A stretch of 64,000 nt of DNA, taken from Tatumella citrea (lineage in GTDB: Bacteria; Pseudomonadota; Gammaproteobacteria; Enterobacterales; Enterobacteriaceae). The number at the start of each line of letters is the position of its first letter. Position 1 is the first letter of the stretch. The position numbers and the translations under genes were made by a program. Where the stretch lies: contig NZ_CP015579.1 in the NCBI RefSeq assembly GCF_002163585.1, positions 3,410,001 through 3,474,000 of the forward strand, read 5' to 3'. This document shows positions 43,457 through 53,835 of the stretch, piece after piece. Below the pieces are notes generated by a model, which worked only from the letters and a program-made list of their open reading frames with translations, made no database searches and was not told the origin of the DNA.

Positions 43457-45042
43457 TGCCTCGCTGGTTAATACCAGGGCTGCTGGCAGCCCTGGTCACC
43501 TGTGGTATAGCGCTGCTGGCTTTCGCAAGCCTGCTTTGGAATGCACCTCTGACTCACGGATATCGCTGGCTGAGCGATCCTTATCTGCGGCATGTCATCG
43601 CTTTTTCCTTTGAGCAGGCAGCATTATCCACCTTACTCTCTGTGCTGCCGGCGATTCTGGTCGCCAGAGCACTCTACCGACGCCGCTTTCCGGGCCGAAA
43701 ACTGCTACTCCGCTTGTGCGCAATGACACTGGTACTGCCGGTATTAGTGGCGGTGTTTGGTCTGCTGAGTGTCTATGGCCGAGATGGCTGGCTGGCAAGC
43801 CTCGCTACTCTTGCCGGGTTCCACTACAGCTTTTCTGTCTATGGTCTGCAAGGGATTTTGCTGGCACACGTCTTTTTTAACCTGCCACTGGCAGCCCGGT
43901 TATTGCTGCAATCTTTAGAACAGATCCCAGCCGAACAGCGTCAGTTGGCAGCACAGCTCAATATGCAGGGATTTTACCTGTTCCGTTGGCTGGAGTGGCC
44001 CTGGCTGAAACGCCAGTTACTGCCGGTGGCTGCGCTGATTTTCATGCTCTGTTTTGCCAGTTTTGCCATTGTACTAGCGTTGGGCGGCGGGCCACGGGCA
44101 ACGACACTGGAACTGGCGATTTTCCAGGCACTTAGTTACGATTTCGACCCGGAGAAAGCCGCAGTACTCGCGTTGGTTCAGTTGAGTTTCTGTCTGCTGC
44201 TGGTATTGCTCAGCCTGCGGCTAAATACAACGCTGGCTGGTAACAGTCCGCTGGTCAGTCACTGGCGTTCCCCGGACGATCGCTGGCGCCCCAGAATTAC
44301 CGACAGTCTGGTGATCATTCTGACTTTGTTATTATTGATCCCGCCTGTACTGGCGGTGGTAATTAATGGTCTGAACCCTAATCTGTTCAGTTCATTACGT
44401 CAGTCCGGACTTTGGGTAGCCACCTGGAATTCTGTCAGTATTGCAGTACGCGCAGGGGTGTTATCAGTCATCCTGACCATGATGCTACTGTGGAGTAGTC
44501 GTGAGTTGCGGCTGCGCGGAAATCTGCTGCCAGCGCAATTGCTTGATACCAGCGGTATGTTGATCCTTGCGATGCCAGGAATCGTACTGGCCAGCGGAAT
44601 TTTTATGTTTTACAACAGCACCAGCGGGGTCCCGGATTCTCCGGAAAATATCATTGTACTGGTGAATGCCCTGATTGCCATGCCCTATGCCCTAAAAGTT
44701 CTGGATACGCCAATGCGTGATATTGCCCAACACTATAACCAGCTCTGTCTGTCACTGGGAATTCAGGGCTGGCAAAGAATACGTCTGGTTGAAGAACGGG
44801 CACTGAAGCGGCCGCTGGCTCAGGCACTGGCCTTTGCCTGCGTACTGTCGGTAGGTGATTTTGGGGTGGTATCGTTATTTGGCAGCGATGATTTCCGGAC
44901 TCTGCCGTTCTACCTTTACCAGCAGATTGGTGCCTATCGCGGACAACAGGCAGCAGTCAGTGCCCTGCTGCTGTTACTGGTGTGTTTTGTACTGTTCACT
45001 TTGATTGAAAAAATTGCAGGAAATCATGCTGACGCTGAATGA
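43432..45042 (+). CDS. thiP: Thiamin ABC transporter permease ThiP
   Basis: ThiP is the inner-membrane permease of the thiamin importer. The 536-aa product (E. coli length) is a fused two-domain permease with about twelve membrane segments and two EAA-type loops, [18 protein letters not shown] (about 163-180) and a second near [16 protein letters not shown] (about 438-453), that contact the ThiQ ATPase. Its start overlaps the end of thiB and its end overlaps thiQ by 17 bases. Confidence 0.96.
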   Translation: MAERSQPLMPRWLIPGLLAALVTCGIALLAFASLLWNAPLTHGYRWLSDPYLRHVIAFSFEQAALSTLLSVLPAILVARALYRRRFPGRKLLLRLCAMTLVLPVLVAVFGLLSVYGRDGWLASLATLAGFHYSFSVYGLQGILLAHVFFNLPLAARLLLQSLEQIPAEQRQLAAQLNMQGFYLFRWLEWPWLKRQLLPVAALIFMLCFASFAIVLALGGGPRATTLELAIFQALSYDFDPEKAAVLALVQLSFCLLLVLLSLRLNTTLAGNSPLVSHWRSPDDRWRPRITDSLVIILTLLLLIPPVLAVVINGLNPNLFSSLRQSGLWVATWNSVSIAVRAGVLSVILTMMLLWSSRELRLRGNLLPAQLLDTSGMLILAMPGIVLASGIFMFYNSTSGVPDSPENIIVLVNALIAMPYALKVLDTPMRDIAQHYNQLCLSLGIQGWQRIRLVEERALKRPLAQALAFACVLSVGDFGVVSLFGSDDFRTLPFYLYQQIGAYRGQQAAVSALLLLLVCFVLFTLIEKIAGNHADAE

Positions 45043-45739
45043 TTTGACCTATCACTATCAGTCACAAACGATGCGCTTCTCAATGCAGATAGCGCGGAGC
45101 CAACGGGTCGCCATTCTTGGCCCCAGCGGCGCGGGTAAAAGTACTCTGCTCAGTATGATAGCCGGCTTTTTGCCACTCAGTGGCGGTGAGCTATGGATTG
45201 ACGGGAAAAACTGTACCCGATTGCCCCCTTCCAAACGGCCGGTATCGATGCTGTTCCAGGAAAATAACCTGTTTGCTCATCTGACCGCCGGGCAAAACCT
45301 GGGGCTTGGATTGCATCCGGGACTGCGGCTCACCCGTCAGCAGCAGCAACAGGTAACAGATATTGCCGCCAGTGTTGGATTGCAGGGACTGCTGGACAGA
45401 CTCCCCGGACAACTATCAGGCGGGCAGCGCCAAAGAGTCGCACTGGCCCGTTGTCTGTTACGTCAACAACCGGTGTTATTGCTGGATGAACCTTTTTCGG
45501 CACTGGACCCGGCACTGCGTCAGGAAATGCTGATACTGACCGATCAAATGTGCACCGCTCATAATATTACATTACTGATGGTGTCACATAATCTGGAAGA
45601 TGTCCGGCAAATTGCCGGACAGACTTTGCTGGTGAATGATGGTCACATTGTCTGGCAGGGAGAGAGTCAGACACTGCTTAACGGAGAGGTTGCGGATGCA
45701 GAACTGCTCGGCATCTCACCCGCGACAATCAGGCAATAA
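45026..45739 (+). CDS. thiQ: Thiamin ABC transporter ATPase ThiQ
   Basis: ThiQ is the ATP-hydrolysing subunit of the thiamin importer. ATG 45026 (AGGA upstream) is preferred to a start 21 bases earlier because it gives [11 protein letters not shown], like E. coli, and 237 aa. It has Walker A GPSGAGKS (32-39), the Q-loop FQENNLF (about 77-83), the signature LSGGQRQR (about 131-138), Walker [13 protein letters not shown], and the switch histidine in LMVSHNLED. The last 11 bases overlap the 3' end of yabI on the other strand. Confidence 0.96.
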   Translation: MLTLNDLTYHYQSQTMRFSMQIARSQRVAILGPSGAGKSTLLSMIAGFLPLSGGELWIDGKNCTRLPPSKRPVSMLFQENNLFAHLTAGQNLGLGLHPGLRLTRQQQQQVTDIAASVGLQGLLDRLPGQLSGGQRQRVALARCLLRQQPVLLLDEPFSALDPALRQEMLILTDQMCTAHNITLLMVSHNLEDVRQIAGQTLLVNDGHIVWQGESQTLLNGEVADAELLGISPATIRQ

Positions 45740-46493
45740 ATACCCGCCATAATAGTTGTCGAAAATGCGGCATCATCGGATCGAACTGTAAACCCACCAG
45801 CCCGGCAACGGCCAGAATAATCAGTAACGGTGCGAGCCAGCGCAGGCGACCGGCCGGCAACAGTTTGCTGGCCCAGTCCTGTTTTTTGGTGCCGCGTAAC
45901 CAACGCCACCCGGTCCAGACAGCCAGCCACAGAGCGATAGCTTCGGCCAGTAGCAGCCACTTAAATAAACTGGTTTGCGCATTATGAGGTGCGTCAATCA
46001 CCACTCCGGCCAGAATACCGGGTAACAGATAAACCGGCGGCCACAAAATACAGCCAATAATGTTCGGCGGAAGAAATTTCTTCACTGGTAATTCCAGCAT
46101 CCCCGCCAGCAGTGGAATCAATGGCCGGGTAGGACCAACAAACCGGCCAATCAGAATCGTTGCCACACTGTGTTCATTCAGGGCATGTTCAGTTTTGTCC
46201 AGTAAATTGCGATGCTTTTGCAGATATTTCCAGCGATGCAAAGGGCCCTGGAAACGCCAGCCTATATAGAAGGAAAGCCAGTCGCCCAGCAGACACCCTG
46301 CCAGCCCTGCCCCCCATGCCGGATACAAACCAATTTTTCCGCTGCCAATCAGTGCGCCAAGACTTGCCATCAACACCGTTCCCGGGAGGATCAACCCCAC
46401 CAGCGCCAGAGACTCAAAAAAAGTCACCACGGCGACCGCAAACAAAGCCCACTCCAGTGACTGAGTCAGAAGGTGTTGGATCCAGACTTCCAT
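45729..46493 (-). CDS. yabI: DedA family membrane protein YabI
   Basis: YabI belongs to the DedA/SNARE-associated membrane family; relatives act in undecaprenyl phosphate or phospholipid translocation, but the role of YabI is not settled. ATG 46493 is chosen because GAGGA lies six bases ahead of it and the protein then has 254 aa, as in E. coli; the ATG at 46499 touches that same ribosome binding site. Family motifs [23 protein letters not shown] (about 31-53), [10 protein letters not shown] and [17 protein letters not shown] are present, with several membrane segments. It is convergent with thiQ and divergent from polB. Confidence 0.93.
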   Translation of the reverse strand: MEVWIQHLLTQSLEWALFAVAVVTFFESLALVGLILPGTVLMASLGALIGSGKIGLYPAWGAGLAGCLLGDWLSFYIGWRFQGPLHRWKYLQKHRNLLDKTEHALNEHSVATILIGRFVGPTRPLIPLLAGMLELPVKKFLPPNIIGCILWPPVYLLPGILAGVVIDAPHNAQTSLFKWLLLAEAIALWLAVWTGWRWLRGTKKQDWASKLLPAGRLRWLAPLLIILAVAGLVGLQFDPMMPHFRQLLWRVFIA

Positions 46494-46635
46494 AAACATT
46501 CCTCACGTAAACTGAGCCTGGATTGTCCAGAGCAAGCGCACAGACGTCAAGCAATGTCTGAGCTTTAATACAAACAAATACAAAACCACACATCAGGCTA
46601 TGACCCCGGGGAATGCCGGTCCCTCCCGGCAGATA

Positions 46636-46644
46636 TGTTATACT
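46636..46644 (+). promoter_or_regulatory. Extended -10 promoter candidate for polB
   Basis: TGTTATACT matches the extended -10 form (TG, one base, TATACT), 27 bases ahead of the polB GTG. No good -35 is visible, which such promoters tolerate. No LexA operator was recognised nearby, although E. coli polB is an SOS gene. Confidence 0.4.
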
Positions 46645-46670
46645 CCGGGGAGTGAAACTCCGGAGATCCC

Positions 46671-49031
46671 GTGAATAATCCCCAACCTGGCTTTCTGTTA
46701 ACCCGTCACTGGCGGGATACCCCTCGTGGCATCGAACTGACCTTCTGGCTGGCAACCGACCAGGGGCCGGTGCAGATTCGTGTGCCGCCGCAGGAAGCTG
46801 TCGCGTTTATCCCGCAGTCTGCGGCAGATGAAGCGGCAAAGCTGTTAAGCGGCGAAAGAAATATTCGTTTGCTGCCATTGCAGCTACGTGATTTCCACCA
46901 GCAACCTCAGTCCGGTCTTTACTGCCGTCAGTACCGGCAACTGCAGCGGCTGGAGAAAGTTCTCCGTGAGCAGGGAATTCCGGTGTATGAGGCCGATATC
47001 CGCCCGGCAGAACGCTTTCTTATGGAACGGTTTATCACCGCCCCGGTATGGTTCAATGGTGAGCAGGACGGCACGCTGATTGATAATGCCCGGCTGAAAC
47101 CACATCCTGATTACCGGCCAACGTTAAAGTGGATGTCTCTGGATATTGAAACCAGCGAACACGGAGATCTCTACTGTATTGGCATTGAAGGTTGTGGCCA
47201 GCGTCAGGTGATGATGCTGGGAGAACCAACAACGGAAAATCAGCAGGTTGATTTTCAACTGGATTACGCAGCTACTCCTCAGCAGTTACTGGAGATGCTT
47301 AATCAGTGGTTTGTTGACCACGACCCCGATGTCATCATTGGCTGGAATCTGATCCAGTTTGATTTACGGGTTCTGCAAAAACATGCCGACCGTTACCAGA
47401 TTCCGTTAAGGGCCGGGCGTGGTGGCAGCACTCTGGAATGGCGGGAACATGGTTTTAAACCCGGTGTCTTTATGGCGCAGGCCGCTGGCCGACTGATTGT
47501 TGATGGTATTGAAGCGCTCAAATCTTCGTTCCGCGAATTCAGCTCTTTTAGTCTGGAAAATGTGTCACGTGAACTGCTCGGTGAAGGCAAACTTACCGAA
47601 GATCCTGACCAGCGAATGGACGAAATTAACCGCAATTTTGCCACCAATAAGAGTGCTCTGGCCCGCTATAATCTGCGGGACTGTGAACTGGTGACCCGAA
47701 TTTTCCACGAAACCAGCCTGATGCCCTTCTTACTGGAAAGAAGCAGTGTCAACGGGCTTCAGGCCGATCGCCATGGCGGTTCGGTGGCCTCTTTTGGGCA
47801 TTTGTACATCCCGCGTATGCACCGTTCTGGCTTTGTTGCTCCGAATTTAGGAGAGGTGACTCCGGCAGCAAGCCCCGGGGGATATGTTATGGACTCCCGG
47901 CCCGGATTATATGACTCAGTGCTGGTACTGGATTTTAAAAGCCTCTACCCGTCGATCATCCGAACCTTTCTGATAGATCCTGTGGGACTGGCAGAAGGAA
48001 TGGGAAACCCTGCCGATCCTGATCCGGTGCCGGGCTTCCTCGGAGCCTTTTTCTCACGGACAGTGCAATGCCTGCCCGGAATCATCAGTCAGATCTGGCA
48101 AAACCGTGAACTGGCAAAGCAGCAGAAAAATCAGCCGCTGTCCCAGGCGTTGAAAATAATTATGAACTCCTTTTACGGCGTGCTTGGGACTCCGGCCTGT
48201 CGTTTCTTCGATCCGCGACTGGCTTCATCGATTACTCTGCGCGGGCATGAAATCATGCAAAAAACCCGTGATTTTATTGAACAGCAGGGATACGAGGTGA
48301 TTTATGGTGATACTGACTCCACATTTGTCTGGCTGAAAACCGCCCACAGCGAACAGCAAGCCGCGGATATTGGCCGGCAACTGGCAGAAGGCGTGAATGC
48401 CTGGTGGCAGCAGCAACTGGCTCAGCAGTTCAATCTGGTGAGTGCACTGGAACTGGAATATGAAACTCACTTCAGCCGCTTTCTGATGCCTACCATCCGT
48501 GGAGCAGAACAAGGTAGTAAAAAACGCTATGCAGGGCTGGTTAGCCAGCAAGGCGAACAGCAAATCATTTTTAAAGGGCTGGAAACGGTACGTACCGACT
48601 GGACCCCACTGGCCCGACAGTTTCAGCAGACACTGTATGATTTAATCTTCCGTCGCCAGCCCTGGCAACAATATGTGCGGGATACCGTCGCACAACTGAT
48701 GGCAGGGGAACTGGATGACTTGCTGATTTATAGTAAGCGACTGCGCCGGCCACTGGGCGACTATCAGAAAAATGTTCCACCACACGCCCGGGCAGCCTTA
48801 CTGGCAGATGAACAGCACCGTAAAGCCGGCCAGCCTTTGCGTTACCAGAAAGGTGGCACAATACATTATGTGATAACCACCCGTGGACCTGAACCCCTGA
48901 ACGCCCGTACTGCACCGCTGGATTATGATCACTATCTGAGCCGGCAGTTAGAGCCGATTGCAGACGGCATACTTGGGTTTGTAGGCGGAAATTTTGCCAC
49001 ACTGATTACCGGGCAACTGGGGCTGTTTTGA
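46671..49031 (+). CDS. polB: DNA polymerase II PolB
   Basis: PolB is the family-B polymerase of E. coli used in SOS-associated replication restart and translesion synthesis. The 786-aa product starts at GTG 46671 (CGGAG just upstream). Exonuclease motif I is MSLDIETSEHG (about 154-164), and the polymerase motifs are A, DFKSLYPSIIRTF (about 423-435); B, ALKIIMNSFYGVLG (about 493-506); and C, IYGDTDSTF (about 544-552). All catalytic aspartates appear intact. In E. coli ara genes lie between yabI and polB; here the two are neighbours. Confidence 0.96.
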   Translation: MNNPQPGFLLTRHWRDTPRGIELTFWLATDQGPVQIRVPPQEAVAFIPQSAADEAAKLLSGERNIRLLPLQLRDFHQQPQSGLYCRQYRQLQRLEKVLREQGIPVYEADIRPAERFLMERFITAPVWFNGEQDGTLIDNARLKPHPDYRPTLKWMSLDIETSEHGDLYCIGIEGCGQRQVMMLGEPTTENQQVDFQLDYAATPQQLLEMLNQWFVDHDPDVIIGWNLIQFDLRVLQKHADRYQIPLRAGRGGSTLEWREHGFKPGVFMAQAAGRLIVDGIEALKSSFREFSSFSLENVSRELLGEGKLTEDPDQRMDEINRNFATNKSALARYNLRDCELVTRIFHETSLMPFLLERSSVNGLQADRHGGSVASFGHLYIPRMHRSGFVAPNLGEVTPAASPGGYVMDSRPGLYDSVLVLDFKSLYPSIIRTFLIDPVGLAEGMGNPADPDPVPGFLGAFFSRTVQCLPGIISQIWQNRELAKQQKNQPLSQALKIIMNSFYGVLGTPACRFFDPRLASSITLRGHEIMQKTRDFIEQQGYEVIYGDTDSTFVWLKTAHSEQQAADIGRQLAEGVNAWWQQQLAQQFNLVSALELEYETHFSRFLMPTIRGAEQGSKKRYAGLVSQQGEQQIIFKGLETVRTDWTPLARQFQQTLYDLIFRRQPWQQYVRDTVAQLMAGELDDLLIYSKRLRRPLGDYQKNVPPHARAALLADEQHRKAGQPLRYQKGGTIHYVITTRGPEPLNARTAPLDYDHYLSRQLEPIADGILGFVGGNFATLITGQLGLF

Positions 49032-49085
49032 TAGGTGACGAATGGCTCGCCTTCCAGTACCATAGCGCCCTCCCTGAATTTCATT

Positions 49086-49142
49086 GCTCTGCATTTATTT
49101 ACCAGACCTCTTGTCTGGTCACCGTGCTATTGCCTGCAGAGC
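49086..49142. repeat. Nested inverted repeats between polB and rapA
   Basis: GCTCTGC (49086-49092) and GCAGAGC (49136-49142) enclose a second perfect repeat ACCAGAC/GTCTGGT (49101-49107 with 49113-49119, 5-base loop). The transcript entering rapA could fold into a branched hairpin here. No T-run follows. It may end the polB transcript or structure the rapA leader. Confidence 0.45.
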
Positions 49143-49185
49143 ATGAATATCTTTTTACATGTTAAGAGAATCGAGCTAATTATTT

Positions 49186-52092
49186 ATGCCTTTTACACTT
49201 GGTCAGCGCTGGATTAGTGATACAGAAAGTGAACTTGGACTGGGGACGGTCGTCGCTATCGATGCACGTATGGTCACTTTACTTTTTCCGGCAACTGGCG
49301 AAAACAGACTCTATGCCCGCAATGATTCTCCGATCACCCGCGTCATTTTTAACCCGGGCGATACCATTACCAGCCATGAAGGCTGGCAGCTAACCGTAGA
49401 AAACGTCACAGATAATGACGGGATAATGACTTACACCGGAGTGCGGACTGATACGCAGGAAACCGGTGTCAGCATGCGGGAAGTTATGCTCGACAGTAAA
49501 CTGGTATTCAGTAAACCTCAGGACAGATTGTTTGCCGGTCAGCTTGACCGCATGGACCGTTTTGCTCTGCGTTTTCGTGCCCGTAAATATCAAAGTGCTC
49601 AGTACCGTCTGCCGGTTAGTGGATTACGTGGTATGCGCACCAATCTGATCCCACATCAGCTACATATCGCTCATGATGTTGGTCACCGGCACGCTCCCCG
49701 GGTATTACTGGCTGATGAAGTCGGACTGGGGAAAACCATTGAGGCAGGGATGATAATCCAGCAACAATTACTGGCAGGCCGTGCCGAACGTGTCCTGATT
49801 ATTGTACCGGAAACCCTGCAACATCAGTGGCTGGTGGAGATGCTGCGTCGCTTCAATCTGCGTTTTGCGCTGTTTGATGACGAACGCTATACCGAAGCTC
49901 AGTTTGATACCAGCAATCCGTTCTACACCGAGCAACTGGTCATTTGCTCGCTGGATTTTGCCTGTAAAAATAAGCAGCGTCTGGAAGCGATGGCTGAAGC
50001 CGAATGGGATTTGCTGGTGGTGGATGAAGCCCATCACCTGGCCTGGAATGATGGTAAAGCCGGTCGTGAATATCTGGTGGTTGAAAAGCTGGCAGAAAAT
50101 ATTCCCGGAGTGTTGCTGCTGACAGCAACCCCTGAGCAGCTGGGAATGGAGAGCCACTTCGCCCGTCTGCGGTTGCTCGATCCTAACCGTTTCCATGATT
50201 ATCAGCAATTTGTGGCAGAGCAACAGCAGTACCAACCGGTTGCTGATGCCGTTACCTCATTACTCGCCGATCATCCGGTCTCCGCAGAAGAAGTCGCAAT
50301 GATCAATAATCTGATCAGCGATCAGGATATCGCCCCATTGATCGAAAAAGCCAACAGTCGCGATGAACAACGGCTGGAAGCTCGCAGGAAACTGGTGGCA
50401 CTGTTGATGGATCGTCATGGTACCAGCCGTGTTCTGTTCCGTAATACCCGTCAGGGTGTGAAAGGCTTTCCGCAACGCCAGTTACAGCAATTCCGTCTGC
50501 CGTTACCTTCTCAGTACCAGACCGCGATCAAAGTATCCGGCATTATGGGCAGCCGTAAGAGCGCCGAAGAACGAGCCCGGGACATGCTCTATCCGGAGCA
50601 GATTTATCAGGAGTTTGAAGGTGACAGCGGAACCTGGTGGGCATTTGATCCACGCGTTGAGTGGCTGAGCAATTACTTACTGGAAAACCGCAAAGAGAAA
50701 GTGCTTGTTATCTGTGCTAAAGCCGCCACCGCGCTGCAACTTGAACAATATCTTCGTGAGCGCGAAGGTATCCGTGCCGCAGTATTCCATGAAGGTTTAT
50801 CCATCATTGAACGGGATAAAGCCTCGGCGTTTTTTGCCTCCCGCGAAGATGGCGCTCAGGTCCTGTTGTGTTCGGAGATTGGCTCGGAAGGCCGTAACTT
50901 CCAGTTCGCCAGTCGACTGGTCATGTTTGACCTGCCTTTCAACCCGGACCTGCTGGAACAACGTATTGGTCGTCTGGATCGTATCGGCCAGCAGAATGAC
51001 ATTCAGATTCTGGTACCCTGGCTGGAAAATACCGCCCAGGCTGTGTTACTTCGCTGGTTCCATGAAGGTCTGGATGCTTTTGAACATACCTGCCCTACTG
51101 GTCGCACGATCTATGACAATGTACATCCACAGCTACTGAAATATCTGGCCTCGCCGGAAGATACCTCAGGGCTGGATGAATTTATAGCCGACAGCCGCCA
51201 ACAACACGAATCACTGAAATCACAACTGGAGCAAGGTCGCGACCGGTTGCTGGAGCTTAACTCCAACGGTGGAGAGCAGGCCGTAGAGCTGGCTGATGCC
51301 ATTGCCGCTCAGGATAATGATACTGAACTGGTCAACTTTGCACTGAATCTGTTTGATATTGTCGGGATCAATCAGGACGACCGCAGTGACAACCTGATTG
51401 TGCTTACACCATCAGACCATATGCTGGTACCGGACTTCCCCGGGTTACCGGAAGATGGCTGTACTATCACTTTTAACCGTGAACAGGCATTGTCCCGTGA
51501 AGATACTCAGTTTATTACCTGGGAACATCCATTAATCCGTAACGGGCTGGACCTTATTCTTTCCGGTGATACTGGCAGCAGCGCTATTTCATTACTGAAA
51601 AACAAAGCATTACCGGTAGGTACTCTGCTGGTAGAACTGATGTATGTTGTTGAAGCGCAGGCGCCAAAACATCTGCAACTGACCCGCTTTCTGCCGCCGA
51701 CTCCGCTTCGCCTGTTACTGGATAAAGCCGGCAATAATCTGGCGACCAAAGTGGAATTTGAAAGCTTTAACCGCCAACTGACAGCAGTAAACCGTCATAC
51801 CGGCAGTAAACTGGTCAATGCCGTCCAGCAGGATGTTTACCAGATTCTGACCCGTGGTGAAGAACTGGTGGTCAGTGATGCACAGGGGGTCATTGAACAG
51901 GCTCGTCGCCAGGCTGATGAAACACTGGGGGCTGAACTGGATCGTCTGCGGGCATTACAGGCCGTCAACCCGAATATCCGTGACGATGAAGTTGAAGCAC
52001 TGGAAACTAACCGCCGTGAAGTCACCGAAAGCCTGGCTCAGGCCAACTGGCGACTGGATGCATTACGGCTGATTGTTGTCACACATCAGTAA
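49186..52092 (+). CDS. rapA: RNA polymerase recycling factor RapA (HepA)
   Basis: RapA is the Swi2/Snf2-type ATPase that binds RNA polymerase and helps it recycle after transcription. The 968-aa product has the E. coli length, with two N-terminal Tudor-like domains (1-105), Walker A in [10 protein letters not shown] (175-184), a DEAH box in [10 protein letters not shown] (near 280), and helicase domain 2 with [35 protein letters not shown] motifs V and VI (about 565-600). It lies between polB and rluA as in E. coli. Confidence 0.97.
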   Translation: MPFTLGQRWISDTESELGLGTVVAIDARMVTLLFPATGENRLYARNDSPITRVIFNPGDTITSHEGWQLTVENVTDNDGIMTYTGVRTDTQETGVSMREVMLDSKLVFSKPQDRLFAGQLDRMDRFALRFRARKYQSAQYRLPVSGLRGMRTNLIPHQLHIAHDVGHRHAPRVLLADEVGLGKTIEAGMIIQQQLLAGRAERVLIIVPETLQHQWLVEMLRRFNLRFALFDDERYTEAQFDTSNPFYTEQLVICSLDFACKNKQRLEAMAEAEWDLLVVDEAHHLAWNDGKAGREYLVVEKLAENIPGVLLLTATPEQLGMESHFARLRLLDPNRFHDYQQFVAEQQQYQPVADAVTSLLADHPVSAEEVAMINNLISDQDIAPLIEKANSRDEQRLEARRKLVALLMDRHGTSRVLFRNTRQGVKGFPQRQLQQFRLPLPSQYQTAIKVSGIMGSRKSAEERARDMLYPEQIYQEFEGDSGTWWAFDPRVEWLSNYLLENRKEKVLVICAKAATALQLEQYLREREGIRAAVFHEGLSIIERDKASAFFASREDGAQVLLCSEIGSEGRNFQFASRLVMFDLPFNPDLLEQRIGRLDRIGQQNDIQILVPWLENTAQAVLLRWFHEGLDAFEHTCPTGRTIYDNVHPQLLKYLASPEDTSGLDEFIADSRQQHESLKSQLEQGRDRLLELNSNGGEQAVELADAIAAQDNDTELVNFALNLFDIVGINQDDRSDNLIVLTPSDHMLVPDFPGLPEDGCTITFNREQALSREDTQFITWEHPLIRNGLDLILSGDTGSSAISLLKNKALPVGTLLVELMYVVEAQAPKHLQLTRFLPPTPLRLLLDKAGNNLATKVEFESFNRQLTAVNRHTGSKLVNAVQQDVYQILTRGEELVVSDAQGVIEQARRQADETLGAELDRLRALQAVNPNIRDDEVEALETNRREVTESLAQANWRLDALRLIVVTHQ

Positions 52093-52100
52093 CCGCAAAC

Positions 52101-52117
52101 GGGGGGAAAATCCCCCC
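52101..52117 (+). repeat. GC-rich hairpin between rapA and rluA
   Basis: Six G (52101-52106) and six C (52112-52117) flank AAAAT nine bases after the rapA stop and 13 bases before the rluA ATG. There is no T-run, so it is more likely a pause or stability element that modulates rluA, which sits in the same transcript. Confidence 0.5.
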
Positions 52118-52129
52118 GATGGATACACA

Positions 52130-52783
52130 ATGGAAGCTTATAATCCCCCCACCGAACCCTGGCTGCATATCCTGTATCAGGACAGTCATATCATGGTGGT
52201 TAACAAACCCAGCGGGCTGTTATCCGTTCCAGGTCGCCTGCCTGAACATCAGGACAGTGTGATGCTGCGGATTCTGCGCGATTTTCCTGGTGCACAGTCG
52301 GTGCACCGGCTGGATATGGCGACCAGCGGTGTTATTGTGGTGGCATTAACCAAAGCGGCAGAGCGCGAGCTGAAGCGACAGTTTCGGGAACGTGAACCTA
52401 AGAAAACCTATATCGCACGGATCTGGGGACACCTGGAAAAAGACGAGGGGCTGGTGGATCTGCCGTTAATTTGTGACTGGCCGAACCGGCCAAAGCAAAA
52501 AGTTTGTTTTGAAACCGGTAAAGCAGCTCAGACTGAATGGCGGGTGCTTGAGTATTGCGACGACTTAAGTTGCAGAGTCGAATTAAAGCCTGTCACTGGT
52601 CGCTCACATCAGTTGCGGGTTCATATGTTGGCACTCGGTCATCCGATTCTCGGAGATGGCTTCTACGCGCATCCGGAAGCCAAAGCACTGGCAGACCGTC
52701 TGTTATTGCATGCAGAATCACTGACTATTACTCACCCGCACTATGGCACTCCCATGACATTCCGCCAGCCGGCGGACTTCTGA
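52130..52783 (+). CDS. rluA: Dual-specificity 23S rRNA/tRNA pseudouridine synthase RluA
   Basis: RluA makes pseudouridine at 23S rRNA position 746 and position 32 of several tRNAs. The start ATG 52130 gives 217 aa beginning MEAYNPPTEPWLHILYQDSH, like E. coli (219 aa); an upstream in-frame ATG would begin inside rapA. The catalytic aspartate is Asp62 in HRLDMATSG, and KPVTGRSHQLRVHMLALGHPILGD is the RluA-family motif III region. Confidence 0.96.
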   Translation: MEAYNPPTEPWLHILYQDSHIMVVNKPSGLLSVPGRLPEHQDSVMLRILRDFPGAQSVHRLDMATSGVIVVALTKAAERELKRQFREREPKKTYIARIWGHLEKDEGLVDLPLICDWPNRPKQKVCFETGKAAQTEWRVLEYCDDLSCRVELKPVTGRSHQLRVHMLALGHPILGDGFYAHPEAKALADRLLLHAESLTITHPHYGTPMTFRQPADF

Positions 52784-52806
52784 AAATGCACAATCGGCTC
52801 TGCGGA

Positions 52807-52827
52807 CATTACCCATAAGTGGTAATG
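52807..52827. terminator. Hairpin between convergent rluA and djlA
   Basis: CATTACC (52807-52813) and GGTAATG (52821-52827) form a perfect 7-bp stem with a 7-base loop midway between the two convergent genes. Only a short T stretch (GTTT) follows, so it is a weak two-way terminator candidate. Confidence 0.4.
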
Positions 52828-52840
52828 CCCGTTTCCGGGG

Positions 52841-53656
52841 TTATTTAAACCCTTTTTCCTTACGGATCAGATCGTAAGCAGACTGTATTTTTTGGGTTTT
52901 CTGTTTTGCCATTTCCATCATCTCTGGTGGCAAACCTTTCGCCACCAGTTTGTCCGGATGATGTTCCGACATCAGTTTCCGGTAAGCCCGTTTGATAGTA
53001 GTACTGTCATCTCCCGGATTCACTCCCAACACACTGCAGGCATCTTCCAGTGTCGGACCTCGCTGTTGCTGCTGATAACTCCCCTGGTGATATTCACCAC
53101 CCGAACCGGAGAATTGTTCACCGCCAGCCATCATCCGCAGAAACTGATCGAATTGTACCCTCGAGATCCCCAGCTCCTCTGCAATCACATACAGCACCTG
53201 GCGCTCTTTAGGATGCAATACGCCATCTGCAAAAGCAGCCTGTACCTGAATTTCCAGAAACATCCGGATGAGGTCAAAACGCCCAAAACAGGCGCTGCGA
53301 AATTCCCGCAGTTTTTCCCGCAACGGATAATTGCTGTCTTTACCTTCACGAAAGGACTGTTGAGCCGAAAGGCGGGATTCGCCATGCAGCTGCATCCGCT
53401 CCATAAATGCCGACGCAATCTGAATATCTGCTTCCGTCACACGCCCTTTAGACTTGGTCAGATGCCCCATCACCTGGAAAGTGGTGCGGAAGAACAGATT
53501 CTGCCGGGACTGGTTATCTGAAAAGTACCCTTGCCCGTTTCCGATACGAACTTTGTCGATTGCGTGGCCTATCATTACTCCCAGAACAATGCCCCAGAAG
53601 CCTGCTCCGGATAAAATACCCACTGCTAATCCAATTACTTTACCCCAATAGCGCAT
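52841..53656 (-). CDS. djlA: Membrane-anchored DnaJ-like co-chaperone DjlA
   Basis: DjlA stimulates DnaK from the inner membrane and in E. coli influences the Rcs response. The 271-aa product has a single N-terminal glycine-rich membrane segment (about 5-30, [22 protein letters not shown]), a TerB-like central helical domain (about 55-180), a Gly/Gln-rich linker, and a C-terminal J domain with the HPD motif at 233-235. Length equals E. coli. It is divergent from lptD. Confidence 0.96.
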   Translation of the reverse strand: MRYWGKVIGLAVGILSGAGFWGIVLGVMIGHAIDKVRIGNGQGYFSDNQSRQNLFFRTTFQVMGHLTKSKGRVTEADIQIASAFMERMQLHGESRLSAQQSFREGKDSNYPLREKLREFRSACFGRFDLIRMFLEIQVQAAFADGVLHPKERQVLYVIAEELGISRVQFDQFLRMMAGGEQFSGSGGEYHQGSYQQQQRGPTLEDACSVLGVNPGDDSTTIKRAYRKLMSEHHPDKLVAKGLPPEMMEMAKQKTQKIQSAYDLIRKEKGFK

Positions 53657-53835
53657 AAACTCCTCAATTCGCCATGCTTACGGCCGAAATTTGCATTATC
53701 ATACCTGTCATTTGGTTAACCGCCTATCCGCAAACCGAAGAGATCAGGATTAACACCAGCGCTATTATGCGGTAAGTTAGTCTCCGTCTGATTGTCGGCA
53801 TGATGCCAGTTTTTACGGAATCCTTAATACTACGT

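Noticed and set aside
46530..46670. LexA operator upstream of polB
   Set aside because: E. coli polB is LexA-controlled, but the only CTG(N10)CAA match near 46558 lacks the right half and the AT alternation of a real box.
52892..53521. 209-codon open frame antisense to djlA
   Set aside because: Low-complexity translation, entirely within djlA, no start signals.
53657..53835. Sigma-E promoter upstream of lptD
   Set aside because: GAAATT followed after 16 bases by TCATTT is near 53686, but it departs from the GGAACTT/TCAAA consensus in both elements; not enough to call.
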